Below are positions 41,293 to 50,130 of a stretch of DNA of 64,000 bases, in pieces. The translations under genes were made by a program, and so were the position numbers. The notes below the pieces were generated by a model. It was not told the DNA's origin. It did no database searches and worked only from the letters and a program-made list of their open reading frames with translations. Source of the stretch: Bacteroidales bacterium (GTDB taxonomy: Bacteria > Bacteroidota > Bacteroidia > Bacteroidales > Marinilabiliaceae). Positions within the stretch are counted from its first letter, which is position 1, and every line of letters begins with the position of its first letter. The DNA lies in NCBI GenBank assembly GCA_024401295.1, contig JAKSLG010000002.1:62001-126000 (forward strand), given 5' to 3'.

Positions 41293-42588
41293 TTACTTTA
41301 CATTTGCAAATACATTTGGCGACTGCTTTGCATAGACGCCATCGGCAAGCTTCTGCTTCAACTGGCAGAATACGTCAAGAGTATATTCAACATCCTGCAT
41401 CGTATGGGCCGCAGTCGGAATTATGCGAAGCATAACCGTTCCACGAGGGACAACCGGGTATTTCACGATTGAACAGAATATGCCATAATTCTCACGCAAA
41501 TCAATAACCATATTGAGAGCCTCGTTGATAGATGCCTCTTCATCATCAATTTCCGAACACTTGAAATAGACTGGCGTAACAGGAGACTGAGTTGTTCCGA
41601 GGTCAAAGCCGTTCTTTCGAAGGCCATCCTGAAGTGTTCTTGCAATGTTCCACAGATTCTCCCGAAGTTCCGGTCTGGTTCGGATAAGGTCGAGGCGTAC
41701 CAATGCACCTTCGACCATCGCCATTGGCAAAGACTTTGCAAAAATCTGCGATCGCATGTTATAGCGCAAGTAATTGACAACTTTCTCGGACGAAGCGATG
41801 AAAGCGCCTATGCCGGCCATCGACTTTGCGAATGTGCCGAACGCGAGATCTATCTTATCCATGACACCGAGATATTCGGCTGTGCCTCGTCCTGTTGCAC
41901 CCATTGTGCCAAAGCCGTGCGCATCATCAACAAGAAGACGAAAATCGATTTCGTCCTTGAGTGCAGCAATCTTGTCGAGTGCTCCAAGGTCGCCTGCCAT
42001 GCCGAAAACGCCTTCCGTAACCACCATAATGCCACCGCCTCGTTGTTCGCGCTCTATGTAAGCCTTGGCCATTTGGAGTTTCTTACGGCAATTGTCAATA
42101 TCATTATGAGGATAGACAAAACTCTTTCCGCCCTTTGCCTTATGCATGAATATGCCATCCATAATGCATGCATGACATTCTGAATCATAGACGATTACAT
42201 CGAAACGCGAACACATCGTGTCGATTATCGAGATCATTGCCTGATAGCCAAAATTGAGAAGAAAGGCATCTTCTTTCTGCATGAAAGCTGCGAGTTCATC
42301 CTCAAGCTTCTCATGGAGCGAGGTGTGACCGCTCATCATTCTCGCGCCCATGGGATAGGCAAGTCCCCACTGCTTTGCAGCATCGGCATCAGCCTTGCGT
42401 ACCTCTGGGAGATTAGCCAAGCCAAGATAATTGTTGAGGCTCCAGTTAAGGACGTCCTTACCTCTGAATCGCATATGCGGACCGATCTCGCCCTCGAGTT
42501 TCGGGAAGGCAAAATAGCCATGAGCCAAATGCTGATAACGACCTAGAGAACCGCCTTGCGTTTCATCAATTTTGTCAAATATATCCAC
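41293..42588 (-). CDS. Alpha-oxoamine synthase (serine palmitoyltransferase/KBL-like)
   Basis: A 431-aa PLP enzyme of the alpha-oxoamine synthase family, which condenses an amino acid with an acyl-CoA and releases CO2. Visible motifs: D-D-A-H-G-F-G (221-227; Asp holds the PLP nitrogen), the Schiff-base lysine in T-F-A-K-S-M-A (Lys255), and D-S-E-C-H-A (135-140) with the stacking histidine. The N-terminal ~40 residues are an extension relative to ~394-aa serine palmitoyltransferases. Sphingolipid synthesis is common in Bacteroidales, but this extended subfamily may use another substrate (glycine, cysteate or other). Co-transcribed with an NfeD protein. Confidence 0.8.
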   Translation of the reverse strand: MDIFDKIDETQGGSLGRYQHLAHGYFAFPKLEGEIGPHMRFRGKDVLNWSLNNYLGLANLPEVRKADADAAKQWGLAYPMGARMMSGHTSLHEKLEDELAAFMQKEDAFLLNFGYQAMISIIDTMCSRFDVIVYDSECHACIMDGIFMHKAKGGKSFVYPHNDIDNCRKKLQMAKAYIEREQRGGGIMVVTEGVFGMAGDLGALDKIAALKDEIDFRLLVDDAHGFGTMGATGRGTAEYLGVMDKIDLAFGTFAKSMAGIGAFIASSEKVVNYLRYNMRSQIFAKSLPMAMVEGALVRLDLIRTRPELRENLWNIARTLQDGLRKNGFDLGTTQSPVTPVYFKCSEIDDEEASINEALNMVIDLRENYGIFCSIVKYPVVPRGTVMLRIIPTAAHTMQDVEYTLDVFCQLKQKLADGVYAKQSPNVFANVK

Positions 42589-42744
42589 TTCAATATCGTT
42601 TACTATGGTCTAAAAAGCTAAACCAACATGAAAGTTATCGATTATATTCAGTTTATGCAAATTATATGCATCAAAAATAGATAATCTCCCACAGAAACAC
42701 AGATTACCACTGAGTTCCTGAGGGAGAAAAACCGTTTATGCTAT

Positions 42745-43500
42745 TCAGATTACTTCAACGTCGGACTTCTTGAGCCATCCGACATTGCCATCCTTGAGTT
42801 GAACTTCAATCCATTCGCCAAGCTGGCTGAGAATATCAACATGCGTTCCTTCATGAAGCACTGCCATTTCTGAACCATTCTTATCTGGCGATGTCGTGAG
42901 CGTTGTTGACGATGCCATGATGATTGCCTCGTTGCCATCAATTATCTCAGATCGTTTTTCGATAGAAATTGCGAGAGAAGCAACGCCGATGACGAACAAC
43001 ACAATTGCAGAATAGAAACCTACTTTTCTTAATGCTATTGCATCTGCAAAAAGGAACAATCCAACGCCGACAAGCACCAATACGAACAATATCACGAAAA
43101 GCCATGCCCATCCATCGGAGCTCATCACATTGCACAACGAACGCCACCATTTCACGAAGAAAACAGGTTCGATGGTCTGCATCTGATCTGTGAGAGAATA
43201 GACCTGCTCGAGATTCTCGGCAATATCTGCATCATTCGGCGAAAGTCGCTTAGCGCGCTCAAAATTGAGCACAGCCTTGCCAAGCATACCCGACTTGTAG
43301 TATGCATATCCGAGATTATAATAAAGAGTGGCACTAGTCTGTCCACTTGCGAGTACAGATTCATACGTCTCAATGGCTTCAGAATAATTGCCATCCTGGC
43401 ACTGTGCAAGCGCCTGTGACATTCTAGCATCATCAGCCTTTGCTGTCAGACACATGACAGCCATAATCATAACAAACAAATGTCTCATAACTGCCATCAT
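42745..43500 (-). CDS. batE: BatE, TPR-SH3 membrane protein
   Basis: A 251-aa protein: signal segment, TPR region (residues ~25-95, Y-Y-N-L-G-Y-A-Y-Y-K-S-G), two membrane helices (~130-175) and a C-terminal SH3-like domain (H-E-G-T-H-V-D-I-L-x-x-x-x-x-W-I-E-V-Q-L). Last gene of the bat operon; its start overlaps the batD stop (ATGA). Confidence 0.88.
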   Translation of the reverse strand: MMAVMRHLFVMIMAVMCLTAKADDARMSQALAQCQDGNYSEAIETYESVLASGQTSATLYYNLGYAYYKSGMLGKAVLNFERAKRLSPNDADIAENLEQVYSLTDQMQTIEPVFFVKWWRSLCNVMSSDGWAWLFVILFVLVLVGVGLFLFADAIALRKVGFYSAIVLFVIGVASLAISIEKRSEIIDGNEAIIMASSTTLTTSPDKNGSEMAVLHEGTHVDILSQLGEWIEVQLKDGNVGWLKKSDVEVI

Positions 43501-45320
43501 TTTATATATCCATCTATTTTCTCAATTACATCTTCTGCCTGACCATAGATTTTATCCATAGGCTCGGCCATCTCAACCGGAGCATATCGTGCAAACTCAC
43601 AAGCATCAAGCAACTGCATAAAGTCGTCTGCTGCCGATGAATCTATATTATGCTTCTCCATCTCCTCCTTCGCGTTATCCTTCGTAAGGACACTCAAAGG
43701 CAGTGTAAGCTTATCGCTCAAATAGCCCCACAACGCACGCATCACCTCATCGAAAAAGGCCTCACGCTTCTGCTCTTTCATATATCTTGCAGCCATTTTC
43801 AAGCGTTTTCTTGCAGCCTTGTTCGCACGGCGACGTTTAACACCGCTAATGTTCATGCTGTCACTGATTCGCTTGCGATAAATGACGAACACGGCAATGA
43901 ATGCTGCCAACGGGATGAAGAGGCATAGGAAGAACAACGGAGAGAAGAGGAAGAACTCATCTCGCTTTACAAGCGAATTATCCGTGTGAATATAACGCAA
44001 ATCCTTGCCAAGATACTGCACCTGTTCTCGAGAATTACCAGAGAACACCGGAGTATTGCTTGTTTGAGTTCCGTCGCCCTTGCTCACATGAATGGTGAAT
44101 GGTCCCTGCGTTTTTGTCACGTACTTGCCCTGCTGTGGATTGAAATAGACAAACGACATGGCGGGTATCTCAAAATCGCCATCACGTCGAGGTATTATCA
44201 GATATTCTGCCGATTTTGTTCCTTTATAACCATGCGAAGTGACATCAATATTCACGTTTTCGCTTGGATCGAACGTATCGAAATCAGAGTGTAGCTGAGG
44301 TTTTGGAAGTGTCAGTAACTTCAGATTGCCCTCACCCGTAACGCTGACTTTCACCTGAACACTATTATCAACCGTAACATCTGTCGGTGAAACACTTACT
44401 GAGAAATTGAAATCACCTACGCCGCCACTTGTCTTGGTTGTGCTCTGAGGCAATGGCTTAACATCGACCGAAACGGCATTACTCCTGACAAGTCGCTTGA
44501 CCAACTGAACATCGTCGAAGAAACTGTCAAAGAATCCGCCACCGCCACGCGACGAACGCTGCTTGACTACGAATTCATATTCCGTCGGATTGATTGTCAA
44601 CTTGCCACTCTTTTGCGGTATAAGCATCTGAATGTCAGCGACTGCAGCATCCCAATACTTACCATCGTATTGTTCCTGCGAGAACTGAAGCTGGCCACCG
44701 CCACGCAAGTCTGAAGTTACAAACTGAGTCAAATCCGGCTGCTTGATATCAGAAATCTGCTGCAGATGTGCTCGCGTATAGATCTTTGTAGTGAGCACAA
44801 CCGGCTCGCCTTCATATACAGACGTACGATTGAGCGACTGAACAATAACAATGTCTGATGACTGCTTTGACTGCGACTGACTCGTCTGCGAACCGGCACT
44901 TGACTGCTGCTGATTATTCTGAGGGACACTGGCATCGGCAGCTACGACATTAATCGTAACAGGAGCCGACGATATCTGCTTGCCGCCCGACGTTATTCTA
45001 GCCGCAGGAATTGTGAATGTACCCTCTTTTTTTGCCTTCAGAATAAAAGTAAACGTACTCTGATACGACTGTTTCATGTCGCCATTGATGATCTGAATGC
45101 TGCGCGAAGTGGATTGCGATGGTCCCATCAAGACGTCAAAATCCTCTGTATCACCCAATCGCATGTCGCTGCCATCGGCATTAAGGACATACGAAAGATT
45201 AAACCTATCCCCCACTCTCACCGTCTTTGGCGCACGGACATCAAATGTCACATCGTCGCAATATCCCACAAGCGGAATAAGCGAGACGAGAAGAAATGTC
45301 AAATATCTCAATATTTTCAT
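43497..45320 (-). CDS. batD: BatD, exported beta-domain protein
   Basis: A 607-aa exported protein: signal peptide (M-K-I-L-R-Y-L-T-F-L-L...), several beta-sandwich domains (oxygen-tolerance domain, PF13584), a Ser/Gln-rich linker around residues 140-160, one membrane helix (~445-465) and a cytosolic C-terminal helical region. ATG codons at 45356, 45335 and 45329 are also in frame; 45320 gives a normal signal peptide. In Bacteroides fragilis BatD is part of the aerotolerance system. Overlaps batE by 4 bp. Confidence 0.9.
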   Translation of the reverse strand: MKILRYLTFLLVSLIPLVGYCDDVTFDVRAPKTVRVGDRFNLSYVLNADGSDMRLGDTEDFDVLMGPSQSTSRSIQIINGDMKQSYQSTFTFILKAKKEGTFTIPAARITSGGKQISSAPVTINVVAADASVPQNNQQQSSAGSQTSQSQSKQSSDIVIVQSLNRTSVYEGEPVVLTTKIYTRAHLQQISDIKQPDLTQFVTSDLRGGGQLQFSQEQYDGKYWDAAVADIQMLIPQKSGKLTINPTEYEFVVKQRSSRGGGGFFDSFFDDVQLVKRLVRSNAVSVDVKPLPQSTTKTSGGVGDFNFSVSVSPTDVTVDNSVQVKVSVTGEGNLKLLTLPKPQLHSDFDTFDPSENVNIDVTSHGYKGTKSAEYLIIPRRDGDFEIPAMSFVYFNPQQGKYVTKTQGPFTIHVSKGDGTQTSNTPVFSGNSREQVQYLGKDLRYIHTDNSLVKRDEFFLFSPLFFLCLFIPLAAFIAVFVIYRKRISDSMNISGVKRRRANKAARKRLKMAARYMKEQKREAFFDEVMRALWGYLSDKLTLPLSVLTKDNAKEEMEKHNIDSSAADDFMQLLDACEFARYAPVEMAEPMDKIYGQAEDVIEKIDGYIK

Positions 45321-45384
45321 CTGAGTCATCCTCATTATTAATGAATTATGCTGCAAATTTAATAACTATCGCTCAAAAAAGCTC

Positions 45385-46071
45385 TTACCAGTTCTTTTCA
45401 ATCTTGCGTTTTTGAGCCTCTTTCATCTGCTTCCGCTCTTCCTGCAATTTGTTCTCATCAGACTGGATGGCATTCAAAAGACGCTCGGCATCTTCACGCG
45501 ACATTTCAGACTGCTGCTGTTGTTGCTGTTGCTGGTCTTGATTCTGCTCCTGTTCTTGTTGCTGCTGTTGCTGTTCTTGCTGTTGTTGCTGCTGATCCTG
45601 ATTCTGGTTTTGGTTTTGATTTTGATTTTGGTTATTCTGCTGATCATCAAGAAGTTTCTTGGCAGCTACAAGGTTATATCGCGTCTCATCGTCCAAAGGA
45701 TTATTCTTTAAAGCCTTCTTAAAATCCTCGATACTCTTCTCTATTTCCTGCTTTGCAAAATGACAATCACCAATATTATGATAGAGCTGAGCCAGACGCT
45801 CTTTCGATGTCTCTTTAGATGCCAACTGACTATATTTTTCTATCGCCTCATCATACTTCTGCTGCTTGAAAAGCGAATTAGCATAATTATAGTTCGCTTC
45901 GTAAGAATCAGGATTGATAGCCATTGCCTTAACAGAAGCCTCCTGAGCCTGCTCAAAAAGGCTGTCGTGATATAGCTTATAGCTATCACGGATATGTTTT
46001 CTCTCATTCTGAGCCATGACAGCAACAGACGAGAACAATATCATAAGCAAAAACAACTGTCTCATTTTCAT
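45385..46071 (-). CDS. batC: BatC, TPR protein with Gln/Asn-rich tail
   Basis: A 228-aa exported TPR protein: signal peptide (1-20), TPRs between ~30 and 135, and a 44-residue low-complexity stretch (144-187) made of Gln, Asn, Glu and Asp only. The DNA of that stretch (45511-45642) is a CAG/CAA/AAC-like simple repeat, so its length may vary between strains. The C-terminal helix resumes at S-R-E-D-A. batB stop and batC start overlap (ATGA). Confidence 0.9.
   Translation of the reverse strand: MKMRQLFLLMILFSSVAVMAQNERKHIRDSYKLYHDSLFEQAQEASVKAMAINPDSYEANYNYANSLFKQQKYDEAIEKYSQLASKETSKERLAQLYHNIGDCHFAKQEIEKSIEDFKKALKNNPLDDETRYNLVAAKKLLDDQQNNQNQNQNQNQNQDQQQQQQEQQQQQQEQEQNQDQQQQQQQQSEMSREDAERLLNAIQSDENKLQEERKQMKEAQKRKIEKNW
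45511..45642 (-). repeat. Gln/Asn-coding simple-sequence tract in batC
   Basis: 132 bp read on the minus strand as CAA, CAG, AAC/AAT, GAA/GAC codons only, giving a 44-residue Q/N/E/D tract. It begins with an (N-Q)n run and ends with a Q run. All codons are in frame and no stop interrupts it. Confidence 0.85.
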
Positions 46072-47141
46072 TTGTTTGGTTGGATGAAAAGATCTTTATT
46101 CTCATTTTTTCGGCTAAAAATATCAAAGCCAGACAACTTTGGATTCTTTCGACCAAGAATGAGCAAATCGATAAGCAAAAGAATAAGTACAACGATTTCA
46201 AAGTACTGGAATCGCTCGTTATATGCCGTGAACACTTTTGCCTCAAATTCAGCCTTTTCGATGGAATTAAGTTCCTCGACAAGCGAATTTATGCCACTGC
46301 GGATGTTGTTTGCTGGCACATATGCACCATTTCCGGCAGCAGCGATCTGCATCAACATCTGCTCATCTATACGAGTGATAACAACCTGTCCGTCACTGTC
46401 TTTGATAAAGTTTCGCTGATCACCAGGAATCACTGGCACAGGTGCGCCTTTTGTCGTTCCCATGCCGACTGTATAGACCTTGATGCCCATCTGAGCCGCA
46501 CGTGCAGCAGCCTGTGCTGCATCATCCTCGTGGTTCTCGCCATCGGTGATGACGATTATTGCACGGTTAATGTTTTCTTGCGATGAAAACGAGTTGACGC
46601 ACAGATTGATGGCTGCACCAATTGCCGTTCCCTGAGTTGGGACAATGTTCGTGTTGATTGACTGAAGAAACATCTTCGCAGATGGATAGTCTGTCGTAAT
46701 CGGCAACTGGACATAGGCCTGTCCGGCAAAGACAACAATGCCCAGACGATCGTCGCCAAGTTTGTCAACCAAACGCGAAATGGCCATTTTTGCCATATCA
46801 AGACGAGATGGTGTGATATCCTGCGCGTTCATTGAATTTGACACGTCAAGAGCAATCATCAGTTCAATGCCTTTTCGCTTTGTCGTTTCAAGTTTCGCAC
46901 CAAACTGAGGTCCTGCCATGACGAAGACCTGAAGTGCAAAGGCTATCAGCAAAATCCAGCTTTTGAGGCGGAAACGCTTGTCGCTCATTGCAGGCATGAG
47001 GTGAGAAATGAGACTCATTTCGCCAAATGTCTCAAACGCCTTCTTTCGCTTACGTCCAAAATAGAACATGAGCGCCGCAATCGCCGGAATGATAACGAGC
47101 AGATATAAATAGTTTGGATGTGCAAATCTGAATGCTTCCAT
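46068..47141 (-). CDS. batB: BatB, von Willebrand A-domain membrane protein
   Basis: A 357-aa protein: N-terminal membrane helices (~10-28, ~63-80), a VWA domain with the MIDAS motif D-V-S-N-S (D-x-S-x-S) and the later T-D-G-E motif, and a C-terminal helix (~315-335). Metal-dependent adhesion or complex assembly with BatA is likely. Overlaps batC by 4 bp; batA ends 7 bp upstream. Confidence 0.92.
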   Translation of the reverse strand: MEAFRFAHPNYLYLLVIIPAIAALMFYFGRKRKKAFETFGEMSLISHLMPAMSDKRFRLKSWILLIAFALQVFVMAGPQFGAKLETTKRKGIELMIALDVSNSMNAQDITPSRLDMAKMAISRLVDKLGDDRLGIVVFAGQAYVQLPITTDYPSAKMFLQSINTNIVPTQGTAIGAAINLCVNSFSSQENINRAIIVITDGENHEDDAAQAAARAAQMGIKVYTVGMGTTKGAPVPVIPGDQRNFIKDSDGQVVITRIDEQMLMQIAAAGNGAYVPANNIRSGINSLVEELNSIEKAEFEAKVFTAYNERFQYFEIVVLILLLIDLLILGRKNPKLSGFDIFSRKNENKDLFIQPNK

Positions 47142-47148
47142 TTTTATA

Positions 47149-48144
47149 CTATGGCAAAGTTCTTAATATTGTATTGCGCAACACGACTTCAAGCAGCAAC
47201 AGAAGCATTGCAACTATTGCAAACGGAAGATACTCTTCTGTCTTCTTTGTGTATTCACGCACTTCAAGAATCGTTTTCTCCATCTGATCAATCTCTTCAT
47301 AGATTGTCTGAAGGCTTTTCTTATTTGTTGCGCGGAAATATTTTCCGCCAGTCATGTCGGAAATCTGTCTCATCAGTTCCTCATCAATCTTGACCTCAAC
47401 ATCTTGATATTGAGTTCCGAACGCTGTTGTAACCGGCATTGGCGCAGTTCCGATGGAACCGACTCCAACGGTATAAACTCGCACTCCGAATGTCTGCGCG
47501 ATTTCAGCAGCTTTGATTGGTGTAATTTCACCGGCATTGTTGCATCCGTCTGTCAAGAGAATGACAACTTTACTTTTTGCCTTGCTATCTTTGATGCGAC
47601 TTATCGATGTTGCCAGGCCCATGCCAATAGCAGTACCGTCTTCAAGCATACCCATTCTGACATCATTGAACAGATTTGTCAGAGCGGCATGGTCGGTTGT
47701 CAGCGGACACTGAGTGAAACTTTCGCCAGCAAAAATAACCAAACCGATGTTATCATTTGGGCGATTTGAAATAAACTGAATACCGACATCTTTTGCGGCT
47801 TCAAGTCTGTTTGGCTTGAAGTCAAGTGCCTGCATACTGCCCGATATATCTATCGCCATAACAATGTCGATACCTTCTGTCTTCTCGTCGTGATAGCTAT
47901 TTGTCGATTGTGGACGCGCCAATACGCAAACTACAGCCACCAGCGCCAACATTCTGAGAACCATTGGCAAATGGCGCAGATAGCTCTTCCACGAACTCGT
48001 CTGTCCATCAAATGGCTTAAGAGTCGAGAACTGCATCGTTGCATTCAACGAATGGCGTTTCCACACATACCACGCGACATACAAAGGTATGATTGCGAGC
48101 ACGAAGAAATAGCCGGGATGCAAGAATGTTATTCCGTTCATCAT
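47149..48144 (-). CDS. batA: BatA, von Willebrand A-domain membrane protein
   Basis: A 331-aa VWA protein with N-terminal membrane helices (~8-25, ~60-78), MIDAS motif D-I-S-G-S-M, a T-D-G-C-N-N-A-G loop, and a C-terminal helix (~305-322). Homologous to BatB, and probably forms a VWA pair with it. Overlaps the upstream accessory gene by 4 bp (ATGA). Confidence 0.92.
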   Translation of the reverse strand: MMNGITFLHPGYFFVLAIIPLYVAWYVWKRHSLNATMQFSTLKPFDGQTSSWKSYLRHLPMVLRMLALVAVVCVLARPQSTNSYHDEKTEGIDIVMAIDISGSMQALDFKPNRLEAAKDVGIQFISNRPNDNIGLVIFAGESFTQCPLTTDHAALTNLFNDVRMGMLEDGTAIGMGLATSISRIKDSKAKSKVVILLTDGCNNAGEITPIKAAEIAQTFGVRVYTVGVGSIGTAPMPVTTAFGTQYQDVEVKIDEELMRQISDMTGGKYFRATNKKSLQTIYEEIDQMEKTILEVREYTKKTEEYLPFAIVAMLLLLLEVVLRNTILRTLP

Positions 48145-49142
48145 GACTGCGCCTCCTCTCTCTTAGCGTCGGATTTGTCTGCATTCGAATTATTGGCAGC
48201 AACGAAACGCGTCTTCTGAACAAACTCCATTGCATGTTTCATCGCCATGTCATTCTCATCAGGGAGAGGCTCATGCTTGGCAAACTTCACAAAGTCTGCA
48301 GTTTCAAGGACGTTGCGGAGCTGATTGCAATCAGCCTTGTCGTCAACAATTCCGTCCAGACTTGTCATAATCTCGTCTGTCGTACTCTCCATTGCATTAA
48401 CACCATAACGCTCCGACACGTACTTACGAAGCGTATCCGTTATGCTTGAATAATATTCTTTAAACTGATTTTTCTGCCAGAGTTTTTCCTCTTTGATTTT
48501 TTCAAGCGAACGCATTGCAATAACATCGCAAGGCTCAACGAACTTAGGCTTTGAAGGCTTCTCGCCTCTGGCCAAAGCCTTACGCTTCTGATAATAGCGA
48601 TAAATGAAATACGATGCAACAATCAGCACTAATGCAATCACAATCCATGGCCAATATTGCAAAAATTCAGCGAATGTAAATGGAGCGTCCTTGACATCCT
48701 TGACGTCACAGATCGCGACACTATGCGTCTGCTCGTCAACCTGTATGTTCTGAAAAGGGTTTACGACATTGAGCGCCATGTCATTCGTCTGTGCTTTCTG
48801 TCCGCCGTCAATTTCAAGAATGTCAATTGGTGGAATGTAGTGCAGACCAGAGTCGAATGATGTGACAAGATAACGCTGCATCAACTGGACAATGCCATTG
48901 CTGACAACGGTGTCGACAGGCGAAACCTCAACAATCTCGATATCTTTCGTAATTGTGTCGCTCAACTGATGAAAAACCGCGTTAACTCCTTCCGGATAAG
49001 CAGCAACCACATTGAATCCGACCTGACCACCAATCACGATGGTCATCGAATCGAGCGATGCCTCAGCCTTGCATGTCTGCGCTTCCATTTGAAGCGCAAA
49101 AGCACACATCAACGCAAGCAATATAGATCTAAAAAATCGCAT
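48141..49142 (-). CDS. Bat operon accessory membrane protein
   Basis: A 333-aa exported protein between the DUF58 gene and batA, the position of the third open frame in the described Bacteroides operon. Signal peptide (1-21, E-A-Q), a beta-rich periplasmic domain of ~130 residues, one membrane helix (~166-185) and a Lys/Glu-rich cytosolic region with W-Q-K-N-Q-F-K-E-Y-Y and D-T-L-R-K-Y-V motifs, similar to BatD's C-terminal half. Probably couples the periplasm to the moxR-DUF58 ATPase module. Overlaps batA by 4 bp. Confidence 0.8.
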   Translation of the reverse strand: MRFFRSILLALMCAFALQMEAQTCKAEASLDSMTIVIGGQVGFNVVAAYPEGVNAVFHQLSDTITKDIEIVEVSPVDTVVSNGIVQLMQRYLVTSFDSGLHYIPPIDILEIDGGQKAQTNDMALNVVNPFQNIQVDEQTHSVAICDVKDVKDAPFTFAEFLQYWPWIVIALVLIVASYFIYRYYQKRKALARGEKPSKPKFVEPCDVIAMRSLEKIKEEKLWQKNQFKEYYSSITDTLRKYVSERYGVNAMESTTDEIMTSLDGIVDDKADCNQLRNVLETADFVKFAKHEPLPDENDMAMKHAMEFVQKTRFVAANNSNADKSDAKREEAQS

Positions 49143-49174
49143 TTAAATTATTGATTTTTATCGTTTTATTATCA

Positions 49175-50041
49175 TTATGCTCTCTGCTTGAAAAGTTTGA
49201 GAAGCTGCTTGACATAATCCTCATCTGTTCGTACCATCACATTGTCAACGCCTGCTTTGGTGAACGTCGTCTGCAAGTTGTCGATACGTTGTTTCCACTG
49301 CGCACTATAATGCTTGCGAAGCGTCTCACTCGATGTATCAATCCACTGCTGACGACCTGTTTCAGCATCAACAGCAAGCATCATACCGACATCTGGAAGA
49401 ATGCCTTCGCGCTGATCATATATATGAAGTGCGACAACGTCGTGTTTGTGATTGGCTATTCGAAGCGATTTTTCGAAATCGGCATCCATGAAGTCTGAAA
49501 TCACAAAGGCTGTGCATCGTTTTTTGATTGCACTCGTCAAATAGCGCAAAGCCTCATTGAGCGACGTACCTCGATTCTCAGGGGTGAATGTCAGAAGTTC
49601 TCGGATTATGTGAAGAACATGCTTCTTGCCTTTTTGTGGCGGAATAAAATGCTCGACACGATCCGAAAAGAAGATAACACCGATCTTATCGTTGTTCTGA
49701 ATAGTCGAGAACGCCAACGTTGCAGCAATCTCCGTCACCAGATTCTTCTTGAAGCGCTCGCTCGTACCGAATTCACGAGAACCCGAAACGTCGATCAAAA
49801 GAACAACCGTATTCTCGCGCTCCTCTTCAAACACTTTGATAAACGGGCGATTCATACGTGCCGTCACGTTCCAATCGATATTGCGGACATCGTCACCGTA
49901 CTGGTATTCACGGACTTCGCTAAATGTCATACCACGTCCCTTGAAAGCCGAATGATACTCACCGGCAAAGATGTGGTTCGACAATCCACGTGTCTTAATC
50001 TCGATTTGACGAACTTTCTTTATTAAATCAGTTGTTTCCAA
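49175..50041 (-). CDS. DUF58 protein of the Bat/MoxR system, TTG start
   Basis: A 288-aa cytosolic DUF58 (VWA-related) protein, with the family core G-R-G-M-x-F-S-E-V-R-E-Y, D-W-N-V-T-A-R and MIDAS-like D-V-S-G-S. It is the usual partner of the MoxR ATPase. No ATG precedes the core: the family normally starts E-T-x-x-L-I/L-K-K-V-R, and here a TTG at 50041 stands exactly in front of that segment, so TTG is the likely start; GTG 50080 would add 13 residues. Confidence 0.9.
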   Translation of the reverse strand: METTDLIKKVRQIEIKTRGLSNHIFAGEYHSAFKGRGMTFSEVREYQYGDDVRNIDWNVTARMNRPFIKVFEEERENTVVLLIDVSGSREFGTSERFKKNLVTEIAATLAFSTIQNNDKIGVIFFSDRVEHFIPPQKGKKHVLHIIRELLTFTPENRGTSLNEALRYLTSAIKKRCTAFVISDFMDADFEKSLRIANHKHDVVALHIYDQREGILPDVGMMLAVDAETGRQQWIDTSSETLRKHYSAQWKQRIDNLQTTFTKAGVDNVMVRTDEDYVKQLLKLFKQRA

Positions 50042-50130
50042 AGTCGTTAAGTTTTTGTGTTTCAAGTCAAAGGACTGCACGACAATACCTTTTTGAACGC
50101 AGGCAATCCCTGTCTATCAACTCTTAATCA

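Noticed and set aside
42670..42725. Weak inverted repeat (CTCCC/GGGAG) downstream of batE
   Set aside because: The stem is short and the loop very long, so it is not convincing as a terminator.
45511..45642. Repetitive DNA in batC as a possible CRISPR array
   Set aside because: There are no spaced direct repeats; it is a coding simple-sequence tract in frame.
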